Shown here piece by piece: positions 1 through 5,799 of a stretch of 5,943 nucleotides of DNA (positions are counted from its first letter, which is position 1; the number at the start of each line of letters is the position of its first letter). The position numbers and the translations under genes are program-made. The stretch lies in assembly GCA_020847015.1 (NCBI GenBank), contig JADLCW010000268.1, positions 1-5,943 of the forward strand, written 5' to 3'. The stretch comes from Thermomicrobiales bacterium (GTDB lineage Bacteria; Chloroflexota; Chloroflexia; Thermomicrobiales; UBA6265). The notes below the pieces were generated by a model. The model was not told the origin of the DNA and searched no databases. It saw only the letters and a program-made list of their open reading frames with translations.

Positions 1-1
1 T

Positions 2-16
2 CGGCGGCGCCCGCCG
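2..16 (-). terminator. short GC-rich hairpin after the paiB-like gene
   Basis: A perfect 6-bp inverted repeat (CGGCGG / CCGCCG, 3-nt centre) begins 11 nt after the stop codon of the PaiB-like gene. Its position fits a transcript end, but no U-tract can be checked because the window ends at base 1. The short stem could also arise by chance in GC-rich DNA. Confidence 0.3.
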
Positions 17-27
17 CGTTCTCTCCG

Positions 28-660
28 CTACCGGGCTCCTTCGATCAGATTCGCCATCGCCGCGTCCGCGCCATCGCCGCTGGCGCGCAATCCAGCGGCG
101 GCTCCAACTCGATCGACTGGCACGCGATTCTGGCTTGTTTTCCATTTGCCGACCATGCGGGAAACCAGAATTTCGATGCCGACGATACTCTCCAGTTGAC
201 CGTCGATGAACGTTGCCGGGGCGTCTCCCATCTTCCACGGAACCGGCTGGTTTGCTTCCATGGTCTTGGTCAGCTTGCCGACGGCCCCGCGCAGCCACTT
301 CGCATCGTCATGCACGATCAGCGGCCCATGGACGTGGACGACCGCGTAGTTGTAAGTCGGCACGACCTCGTGCGTTTCCTGCTTGGTCGGATACCAGTTC
401 GGGGAGATGTAGGCGCTCGGTCCCTGGAACACCACCAGCGCCTCGACTTCCGGGGCATGCTCGCACCAGAGGGCGTTGTTGCGAGCGACATGCCCGACCA
501 GCGCCCTGCGTCCGTCGCCCCGCTCCTCTAGCAGAAACGGGATATGGTTCGCCGTCAACCCATCCGAACCCAGCGTCACCAGCGTTCCCAGCGGGTACGC
601 GGCGATCAGCGCTTGCAGCGCTTCCGGGCGTTCCTCGCGAAAGTGCGGCGGCAAATACAT
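28..660 (-). CDS. PaiB-family FMN-binding split-barrel protein
   Basis: Encodes 210 residues, close to the roughly 207 of Bacillus subtilis PaiB. The family is annotated as FMN-binding negative transcriptional regulator; in B. subtilis PaiB is linked to repression of sporulation and protease genes, but its molecular action is poorly defined, so a regulatory role here is only family-based. Visible hallmarks are the N-terminal MYLPPHF, the strand HIPFLL (39-44), GHVARNN (56-62), the aromatic motif SAYISPNWYPTK (82-93), VPTYNYAVVHVHG (100-112) and the C-terminal GKWKTSQNR (171-179), all in the order expected for one split-barrel domain. It is a soluble protein with no signal peptide. The ATG at 660 is preferred because family members begin with this MYxPxHF motif and GGAGG lies 10 nt upstream (671-675). 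A longer in-frame GTG start at 726 would add 22 non-conserved residues and would overlap a candidate -10 element. It follows the VWA gene after a 170-nt gap. Confidence 0.88.
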   Translation of the reverse strand: MYLPPHFREERPEALQALIAAYPLGTLVTLGSDGLTANHIPFLLEERGDGRRALVGHVARNNALWCEHAPEVEALVVFQGPSAYISPNWYPTKQETHEVVPTYNYAVVHVHGPLIVHDDAKWLRGAVGKLTKTMEANQPVPWKMGDAPATFIDGQLESIVGIEILVSRMVGKWKTSQNRVPVDRVGAAAGLRASGDGADAAMANLIEGAR

Positions 661-724
661 AACTGCGGAGCCTCCGGGCTGCGTGCGCAACGCGCCGTGC
701 GCCAACGATTCGCTTGACCGGAGC

Positions 725-735
725 ACTGTACACGA
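725..735 (-). promoter_or_regulatory. candidate extended -10 promoter for paiB-like gene
   Basis: On the minus strand the sequence TCGTGTACAGT contains a TACAGT hexamer preceded by TG, as in an extended -10 promoter. Transcription would begin near 718, giving a leader of about 58 nt before the ATG at 660. No good TTGACA-like -35 is seen at 16-18 nt upstream. The case is strengthened by a nearly identical 11-mer ahead of the MoxR-like gene (4630-4640). Confidence 0.35.
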
Positions 736-779
736 GGTGCGCAGCGACCGTGGTTGGAGCGCGCAAACGACGCCGGAGC

Positions 780-797
780 CGCCAGGTCACTCTGGCG
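780..797 (-). terminator. weak hairpin downstream of the VWA gene
   Basis: CGCCAG and CTGGCG form a perfect 6-bp stem around a 6-nt loop, 33 nt beyond the VWA stop codon. There is no following T-run on the minus strand, so it could be a weak terminator, a processing structure, or chance. It lies between the end of the VWA gene and the candidate paiB promoter, which is where a transcript end would be expected. Confidence 0.25.
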
Positions 798-830
798 ACC
801 CCCGAATTATGTCACCTCTTACTGAACCGT

Positions 831-3038
831 TCAGCCGATCCACTTGCGCTTGTTGGCGACATAATCGACCAGAATATACTCGCCGAGGCGATCCGGGGTC
901 GCCACAAACACCCGCCCGCCGTTGATCCGCATCAGATCGTTGATGAACTGCACCATGTAGGGCGAGCGCTCCAGCATGAACGTGTTGATGGTGATGCCGT
1001 CGCGCGTGCAGCGCACGACCTCGCGCAGTGTTTCCTGGAAGGTGCGCGGCGTCGGCGGATAGCTGAAGCGAACGTGGCCGTTTTCGAAATGGGCCGTCGG
1101 TTCGCCGTCGGTGATGACGATGATTTGCCGGTTGCTTCCCTTCTGCCGCCCCAGAATCTGGCGCGCCAACTGGAACCCGTGTTGCATATTGGTGCCGTAG
1201 TTATATTCGTTCCAATCGAGCGTTGGCAGTTCCGCCGGCTTGATCTCCTGCGCCAGATACGAGAAGCCGATGATGCTCAGATCGTCTCGGGGGAATTTGC
1301 CGCGGATCAGTGAATCCAGCGCCAGGGCGACCTTCTTGGCCGCATGGAAGCAGCCGTTGTAGAGCATCGACCGGCTCATGTCGACCATCAGCACGGTGCT
1401 GACCCGGGTCGCATACTCCGTTCGGTACACTTCGAAGTCGCGCGGGATCAGGCGCACTCCGCGACCTGCGTCCAATGCCTGTCCCGGCTGCTCGCCACGT
1501 TGGACGGCGTTCATGATCGTCTTCGGAATGTCGAGCAGGAAGGGATCGCCCCACTCGTAGGGTTTCGTCACATCGGTGCGATCCCCTGCTCCGCCTTCAC
1601 GGCGCAGGTCGTGCTGCCCGAGTCGATCGCGCTTGAGATCGGCGAAAATGTCGGTGAGCGCCTTCTCGCCGATCTTGCGCACCCCCTGCGGCGTCAGCTC
1701 CAGCCCGCGCCGGGTGCGCTTGACGTAACCGGCTTCCTCCAGCAACCGCGTCATCTCGCGCAGTTGCTGCATGTTTTCTTCCTGCTCTTCCCCGAGCAGA
1801 TCGCGCACGCGCGCTTCGTCCAGATTGGCGAGATCGTTCCAGTCGCGCACATCGCGCAGATCGCGCTCCAGCTCGTCCAGTTGATTGAGGCGCTCCATCA
1901 GGCGCATCGCCTCAGCCAAGGTCAGCGATTCCTCACCACCGAAGCGATACTGATTGCGCCACTGGTCGGGTGGGATCATGCGCCCCAGGTTTTGACCGAG
2001 GCGCTCCATCTCCTGACGAATGCCCTCGTCCTGCATGACCGACTGCATCATTTCCTGCAATTGCGCGCGCTGCTCCGCGCTCATGCTTTCCATCAGTTGG
2101 CGCATGGCTCCCATCTGGTTTTGCAGGTGCTGCATCAGATCGTCGAGATTATTCACGTTGGGACCGAAGTACTGACCCCAGCGGTGCATGAACTGCTCGA
2201 AGTTGGGATCCTCGCCGTGCTGCTGGCGCTCCAGCATCTCATTCAGCTCGCGCATCATCTGGCGGGTGTCCGCCAGATCCTCGGGCGTCATCTGATTGAG
2301 CGCCTGCTGCATCCCCTGGAACGTCTGCTGCAAGACTTGCTGCTGCAGCATCGCCAGCAACTCATTGAATTGCTGGCGCGCTTCCGGCGTCATGAAGTCG
2401 TAGTCGGTCAGTTCCCGAATCTGACCGCCGGGATCGCCGGGCAACTTGTCGAGCTGCTCCAGCTTGCGCGCGGCCATTTTCTCCAGCATCTCGCGCAGCG
2501 CGTCGCTCGGCCCCTCGCCGCTCTCGCCCTCCTGGTCGGCATCGCTCGCCTCGCCCGACTGGTTGCTTTCGGAACCGCGTTGCCGGGCGCCTTGTTGCGC
2601 GGCGTCCTGGGCGCCCTGCTCCTGGCGCCGCTCTTCGGCTGTCTTGCTGCCGGGCTCCGGGCGGGCGTCACGATCGACATCCTCGTCGGCGCTCCGCCGC
2701 GCCTCATCCAGACGTTTCTGGATGCCGTCGCGCTCTGTCTGAACCACCTGCTCCAGTTTTTGCTGGATCTCGTCCAGCATGGATCCGAGATCGTAGCGAT
2801 TCAGTTGCTCCTGGCGTTGCTCACGCAACCGATCCATCAGTTCGCGCAAACCGGGCACATGCTCGCCATCTTGCCGCTCGAATCCCCAGCGGAACAATCG
2901 CTGCAGGGCGCGATTGATGTCGCCGTCCTGCATCAGGTCGTCGCTCATCGCGCGCATCAGGTCATCGGCATCGAGGGGGTTGATCTGCTGCGCGCCATCC
3001 CAACGGGAATAGCGCGCGCCAAGGCGAAAACCGGGCAT
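831..3038 (-). CDS. VWA-domain protein partnered with the MoxR-like ATPase
   Basis: A 735-residue protein, probably cytoplasmic (no signal peptide or membrane segment). Residues 1-110 are a charged helical N-terminus. Residues 112-178 are a hydrophilic linker rich in Glu, Asp, Gln, Ser and Arg. Residues 180-430 are long helices rich in Gln, Met and Leu, with likely coiled coil. Residues 428-466 (LLEEAGYVKR...LELTPQGVRKIG) resemble a winged helix. The C-terminal VWA domain starts near residue 535. Its MIDAS metal site is complete: DMSRS (553-557), Thr616 in YGTNMQHG and Asp644 in ITDGEP. VWA proteins of this kind act with MoxR/ChlI AAA+ rings in metal insertion or complex assembly; the client here is unknown. 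The ATG at 3038 has AAAAGGA 9 nt upstream and lies 41 nt after the MoxR-like stop, so the two genes should form one transcript. It is often annotated as magnesium chelatase subunit D-like, but it lacks a ChlD-type AAA domain, so a chlorophyll role is not supported. Confidence 0.92.
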   Translation of the reverse strand: MPGFRLGARYSRWDGAQQINPLDADDLMRAMSDDLMQDGDINRALQRLFRWGFERQDGEHVPGLRELMDRLREQRQEQLNRYDLGSMLDEIQQKLEQVVQTERDGIQKRLDEARRSADEDVDRDARPEPGSKTAEERRQEQGAQDAAQQGARQRGSESNQSGEASDADQEGESGEGPSDALREMLEKMAARKLEQLDKLPGDPGGQIRELTDYDFMTPEARQQFNELLAMLQQQVLQQTFQGMQQALNQMTPEDLADTRQMMRELNEMLERQQHGEDPNFEQFMHRWGQYFGPNVNNLDDLMQHLQNQMGAMRQLMESMSAEQRAQLQEMMQSVMQDEGIRQEMERLGQNLGRMIPPDQWRNQYRFGGEESLTLAEAMRLMERLNQLDELERDLRDVRDWNDLANLDEARVRDLLGEEQEENMQQLREMTRLLEEAGYVKRTRRGLELTPQGVRKIGEKALTDIFADLKRDRLGQHDLRREGGAGDRTDVTKPYEWGDPFLLDIPKTIMNAVQRGEQPGQALDAGRGVRLIPRDFEVYRTEYATRVSTVLMVDMSRSMLYNGCFHAAKKVALALDSLIRGKFPRDDLSIIGFSYLAQEIKPAELPTLDWNEYNYGTNMQHGFQLARQILGRQKGSNRQIIVITDGEPTAHFENGHVRFSYPPTPRTFQETLREVVRCTRDGITINTFMLERSPYMVQFINDLMRINGGRVFVATPDRLGEYILVDYVANKRKWIG

Positions 3039-3047
3039 CTGGGGATA

Positions 3048-3054
3048 TCCTTTT
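3048..3054 (-). promoter_or_regulatory. ribosome binding site of the VWA gene
   Basis: AAAAGGA on the minus strand lies 9 nt before the ATG at 3038, within the 41-nt gap after the MoxR-like gene. It supports this start and independent translation initiation within a shared transcript. Confidence 0.5.
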
Positions 3055-3079
3055 CGGAGCGATCGGCGCGGTGGACCGC

Positions 3080-4510
3080 CTAGCGGCTATAACGCGCCGG
3101 CCCTCGCCCCACGTCCTTGTTCAAGCGGCGGTTCAGATGCAGTCCTTCCAGGATGAACTCGACCGCTGAGGCGACCGCCGCCGGGTTGCCGCCGACGCCG
3201 AGCTTGGACACGGCCTCGCCCACTCCGTCGAGATGGCTGAGCTGATGGACGTAATCCATCGCTGGCATCATGTCCGATGCCTCGACCGTCAACCCGTTGT
3301 CGAAGGCGAGCACCAGCCGATCGAATTCGCGCACCGAGAAGTGGCGGTTGAAGGTTGCGACAATAGCGCTCTGGATCAGCTTCTCCACGACCTGTTCTTC
3401 GCGGACCTCGCCCATGCCTTCGAGTTCGATCTTGCCGGTGGTGCTGGCCAGCACTCCTTCCAGATCGCTGACGCGAGGCGCGGACTGCCGTTCGCCTAAT
3501 CGGATCGCCCGCCGCAGCGCGTTGGAGTGCAGATTCTCGTAGTTGGCTACCGACATGCGCACCGAGACACCGGAACGCTGGGAGATGTCGTGCGATCGGC
3601 GAGCGACGTGGGTCAATTCGGCCACGATCTCCTTCATGAACTCCGGTGTCGCCATCTCCACCCCGTCGGTCGTGAAAACGGCGCGCTCCTGGTCCATGAT
3701 CCCGATCTCGAGATCGACCGTCTCCGGGTAATGGGTGCGGATCTGGGAACCGTAGCGGTCCTTCAGCGGGGTGATGATGCGACCGCGATTGGTGTAATCC
3801 TCGGGGTTGGCGGAGGCCACCACCAGCACATCCAGCGGCAACTGGATCTTGTAACCGCGAATCTGAACGTCGCGCTCCTCCATGATGTTGAGCAGACCGA
3901 CCTGGATTCGTTCCGCCAGATCCGGCAACTCGTTGATGGTGAAGATGCCGCGATTGGTGCGCGGGATGAGTCCGTAGGAGATGGTCAATTCATCGGTCAG
4001 GTAGCGCCCTTCGGCCACCTTGATGGGGTCGACCTCGCCGATCAGATCGGCGATCGTGGTGTCCGGGGTGGCCAGTTTTTCGCCGTAGCGGCGCTCGCGC
4101 CCGACCCATTCGATGGGGGTTTCCTCGCCGCGTTCGTCGACCAGATCGCGCGCGTAGCGGGAGACGGGAGCGAAGGGATCGTCGTTGATTTCGGAACCGG
4201 CGACGACGGGGATCGTTTCGTCGAGCAGATTGACCAGACTGCGCGCCAGCCGCGTTTTGGCCTGACCGCGCTCGCCGAGAAAGATGATGTCCTGCCCGGA
4301 CAAGATAGCGTTCTCGATCTGGGGCGTCACAGTCTGGTCGTAGCCGACCACACCGGGGAACAGATCCTCCCCCTTGCGAATTTTGGCGATCAGGTTGGCG
4401 CGCATTTCCTCGCGCAGCGAGCGCGGCTGATAACCGGAGGCGCGCAGCGCGCCCAGCGTCTGGGGGCGGTCGTCGTCGGGAGTTGCGGAATGGATCGCGT
4501 CGCGGGTCAT
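3080..4510 (-). CDS. MoxR/ChlI-like AAA+ ATPase
   Basis: A 476-residue AAA+ ATPase of the helix-2-insert clade (MoxR / Mg-chelatase I-like). Key positions are the P-loop GERGQAKT (79-86, Lys85/Thr86), Walker B GIFTINEL (188-195, Asn193-Glu194), sensor 1 Asn235 in VASANPEDYT, a candidate arginine finger at Arg252 in LKDRYG, and a sensor-2-like Arg318 in SGVSVRMS. Two positions differ from the textbook motifs: Ala84 where the P-loop usually has Gly, and Asn193 where Walker B usually has Asp. I recall both in relatives, so they look like subfamily traits rather than decay. The protein would form a hexameric ring that hydrolyses ATP to remodel a client together with the VWA protein encoded next. 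The ATG at 4510 has AGAGG 10 nt upstream. Automatic annotation may call it magnesium chelatase or a sigma-54-interacting regulator; the sequence gives no DNA-binding domain and no tetrapyrrole genes nearby. Confidence 0.92.
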   Translation of the reverse strand: MTRDAIHSATPDDDRPQTLGALRASGYQPRSLREEMRANLIAKIRKGEDLFPGVVGYDQTVTPQIENAILSGQDIIFLGERGQAKTRLARSLVNLLDETIPVVAGSEINDDPFAPVSRYARDLVDERGEETPIEWVGRERRYGEKLATPDTTIADLIGEVDPIKVAEGRYLTDELTISYGLIPRTNRGIFTINELPDLAERIQVGLLNIMEERDVQIRGYKIQLPLDVLVVASANPEDYTNRGRIITPLKDRYGSQIRTHYPETVDLEIGIMDQERAVFTTDGVEMATPEFMKEIVAELTHVARRSHDISQRSGVSVRMSVANYENLHSNALRRAIRLGERQSAPRVSDLEGVLASTTGKIELEGMGEVREEQVVEKLIQSAIVATFNRHFSVREFDRLVLAFDNGLTVEASDMMPAMDYVHQLSHLDGVGEAVSKLGVGGNPAAVASAVEFILEGLHLNRRLNKDVGRGPARYSR

Positions 4511-4603
4511 GCGGCAGATTCCTCTAGGTTGGGCCGATGGGCCGGGTGTGCCGGAAGAAGGAGAGCGTCGCCTGCGGCCGGCGTACGGGGCGGTGAGGCA
4601 GTC

Positions 4604-4622
4604 ATCGCTGCGAAGCGGCGAT
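4604..4622. other. small inverted repeat in the gap before the MoxR-like gene
   Basis: ATCGCTG and CGGCGAT can pair as a 7-bp stem around a 5-nt loop, with a G-U wobble if transcribed from the plus strand but a C-A mismatch if transcribed from the minus strand. It sits just downstream of the candidate -10 element in the leader of the MoxR-like gene. The strand bias of the pairing weakens a role in that leader; it may be chance. Confidence 0.2.
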
Positions 4623-4629
4623 CCCTCTC

Positions 4630-4640
4630 AATGTACACGA
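4630..4640 (-). promoter_or_regulatory. candidate extended -10 promoter for MoxR-VWA operon
   Basis: TCGTGTACATT on the minus strand contains TG followed by TACATT, an extended -10 arrangement, 18 nt beyond the stop codon of the upstream ATPase gene. Transcription from near 4623 would give a leader of about 113 nt before the ATG at 4510. No convincing -35 is seen. It differs by one base from the element at 725-735, which argues that the motif is functional. Confidence 0.38.
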
Positions 4641-4657
4641 CACGCAGTCGAAACGGA

Positions 4658-5494
4658 CTATCCGGGAACGGTCTCGCCGCCGCGTTCGTTCAGATCCGTC
4701 TCCTCCAACATACGTTCGGGCCGCGTGCCCGGTTGCTCCAGCGGGGCGACCGCAAGCGCAGTCGGGAGCGCATGCAAGATTTTGGCCGCGCCAATGTCTG
4801 CGAGCCGAGGGCACTGCGGGCGCGCCGCCGTCAGCCGCGTCAGCAGCTCCGACAGGTCCTCGTGTCCGCGCCCGAGCGCCATGATTTCGACCCCCGCCGG
4901 GGGTCGCGCCGAAAGCGCCCACAGCCCAGACACTCGGCGCAGAGCGGCCGCGGGCGGCCGCGCCGATTCCAGCGCCACGACGAGGTCGAAGGCGGCCGCG
5001 CTGGGGGCTGGCAAGCGAAGCGGCGGCGCCGTCAGCAGCCGCACGAAGCCAACCGCATCGGCGGCGTGGGCAGTGGCGGCCAACCGGAAACCGCGCTCGG
5101 TTGCCGCCAACACGCGCCCCACCCCATCTCCCCACAGATAATGCGGCAAGTGCGGGCTGATTTCGTTGATCAGGAGCACGGTTTGAGTCGGGTCGACCGT
5201 CGGATCGTTCAGTAGCGTCAGGCGGTCGTAGCAACCCCGCAGGTAGCAGCGGCGAACGGGCGACGGCAAGCGCCGGGTGAGCGCAGTGAGCAACGTCGTC
5301 TTGCCGGCTCCGCTCGGCTCCGCTACGACGACGATGGAGGCGCCTCGCGCCATCGCAGCCAGCAGCAGTGCGGCGACGGGGGCCGAGAGCGCTCCGCCTA
5401 CGATCAGATCCGGCAGATCGGGCGCGGCGGGGGCGCGGCCCGCCGGATCCCACCAGCAGTAGGGGCGATCGTAGGCGGCATACGGCGGCTGCAC
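4658..5494 (-). CDS. P-loop ATPase resembling type II/IV secretion motor
   Basis: With the GTG start at 5494 this is a 278-residue protein. It has a strong P-loop, AEPSGAGKTTLL (58-69, Lys65/Thr66), then a Walker-B-like strand TVLLINEIS (105-113, Glu111) and AATAHAADAVGFVRLL (139-154), which resembles the His box of VirB11/PilT/CpaF-type ATPases. FDLVVALE (169-176) matches the strand that follows in that superfamily. It lacks the long N-terminal domain of these motors (full-length GspE/PilT/CpaF are about 350-550 residues), so it looks like a bare motor domain. Ala, Pro and Arg are abundant. The start is uncertain: an in-frame ATG at 5602 or 5722 would give 318 or 354 residues, but the added sequence is Arg-rich, not motif-bearing, and would run through a perfect hairpin; the GTG has GGAGAGG 9 nt upstream. 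No pilin or secretion genes are nearby. Its partner and substrate are unknown, and the superfamily call is by motif only. Confidence 0.72.
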   Translation of the reverse strand: MQPPYAAYDRPYCWWDPAGRAPAAPDLPDLIVGGALSAPVAALLLAAMARGASIVVVAEPSGAGKTTLLTALTRRLPSPVRRCYLRGCYDRLTLLNDPTVDPTQTVLLINEISPHLPHYLWGDGVGRVLAATERGFRLAATAHAADAVGFVRLLTAPPLRLPAPSAAAFDLVVALESARPPAAALRRVSGLWALSARPPAGVEIMALGRGHEDLSELLTRLTAARPQCPRLADIGAAKILHALPTALAVAPLEQPGTRPERMLEETDLNERGGETVPG

Positions 5495-5503
5495 GGTAGG
5501 CTG

Positions 5504-5510
5504 CCTCTCC
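5504..5510 (-). promoter_or_regulatory. ribosome binding site deciding the GTG start at 5494
   Basis: GGAGAGG on the minus strand is spaced 9 nt from the GTG at 5494. The upstream in-frame ATG at 5602 has only a weak AAGG nearby. This site is the main reason for choosing the shorter protein. Confidence 0.5.
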
Positions 5511-5518
5511 AGGACGGG

Positions 5519-5551
5519 CGCCGACGGCGCAAGAATGCCACGCCGTCGGCG
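5519..5551 (-). other. perfect 11-bp hairpin upstream of ATPase start
   Basis: CGCCGACGGCG and CGCCGTCGGCG are exact reverse complements separated by 11 nt. On the minus strand the hairpin ends 24 nt before the GTG start at 5494 and 8 nt before the Shine-Dalgarno site. It could modulate translation or transcription of the ATPase gene. It is not followed by a T-run, so a standard terminator is unlikely. Confidence 0.45.
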
Positions 5552-5572
5552 GTTCGTGCCGGTTCGTGTCGG
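5550..5572. repeat. two tandem copies of a 10-nt repeat
   Basis: The plus strand reads cggttcgtgc then cggttcgtgt, followed by cgg: two adjacent copies that differ at one base. A 10-nt period equals about one helical turn, which suits a protein binding to one face of DNA. The pair abuts the hairpin at 5519-5551 upstream of the ATPase gene. With only two copies it may be chance. Confidence 0.35.
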
Positions 5573-5740
5573 GCGCTCGTCGCGGCCGAGTTGAGGTGGC
5601 ATGCGCCTTGCGGTGTAGCCGGCACGAGGGAAGGGTCGCGAAGACCTCCTCTTGGCACCTTGACAACTGCTCGGGTCCGCCCCTTTCCGCGTGCTTGCCG
5701 CGCGGCGCGCCGCCTCCCCCACTCCGGCTCCGTCGGGCGG

Positions 5741-5763
5741 GGCGGCTCACCTCAGGAGCCACC
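5741..5763 (-). other. 8-bp hairpin with G-U wobble in the leader
   Basis: On the minus strand GGTGGCTC and GAGCCGCC pair around a 7-nt loop, with one G-U wobble. On the plus strand the same position becomes a C-A mismatch. The pairing therefore works better as minus-strand RNA, the strand on which all genes lie. Confidence 0.3.
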
Positions 5764-5799
5764 AACCTCCTCAGTTGACCTCTCACGGACCTGGAGCAG

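Larger units (their letters stand above)
5495..5799 (-). other. 305-nt leader/intergenic region with several structures
   Basis: No convincing gene is visible between the hpt terminator-like repeat and the secretion-ATPase-like gene. All frames stay open for long stretches only because the DNA is GC-rich, and their translations are Arg/Pro/Ala/Gly-rich without motifs. In minus-strand order the stretch holds a wobble-paired hairpin (5763-5741), the 12-bp palindrome gcggcgcgccgc (5702-5713), an AGGAGG-bearing segment near 5645 that is not followed by a good start, a 10-nt tandem repeat (5570-5550), a perfect 11-bp hairpin (5551-5519) and the Shine-Dalgarno site. It may be a structured 5' leader or a small RNA, but it does not match a riboswitch class I know. 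Confidence 0.45.

Noticed and set aside
714..1313. 199-codon plus-strand open frame
   Set aside because: It is antisense to the VWA domain and overlaps the start region of the PaiB-like gene; the translation shows no family motif.
1344..3083. 579-codon open frame on the plus strand
   Set aside because: It lies exactly antisense to the VWA gene, whose motifs and MIDAS residues are real. The translation is His/Leu/Gln-rich without domains, as expected from the complement of Glu/Gln/Arg-rich codons.
831..4510. Magnesium chelatase subunits I and D for chlorophyll synthesis
   Set aside because: The VWA protein lacks the AAA domain and the ChlD layout, and no tetrapyrrole genes are near. The likeness is at superfamily level only.
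3527..5215. 562-codon open frame on the plus strand
   Set aside because: It is antisense to the MoxR-like and secretion-type ATPase genes and crosses the intergenic gap between them. No recognisable motif is present.
5550..5572. tRNA T-arm-like GGTTCGTGCC
   Set aside because: The T-loop consensus GTTCRANNC does not match, and no acceptor, D or anticodon arms surround it.
5660..5665. TTGACA hexamer on the plus strand
   Set aside because: It is a perfect -35 hexamer, but no -10-like sequence lies 16-18 nt downstream and no plus-strand gene follows.
5600..5799. T-box or other known riboswitch ahead of the ATPase gene
   Set aside because: The T-box core GGTGGNACCGCG is absent; only GGTGCC with a partly paired downstream segment is present. 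No cobalamin, glycine, SAM, TPP, FMN or Mg2+ core was found either.
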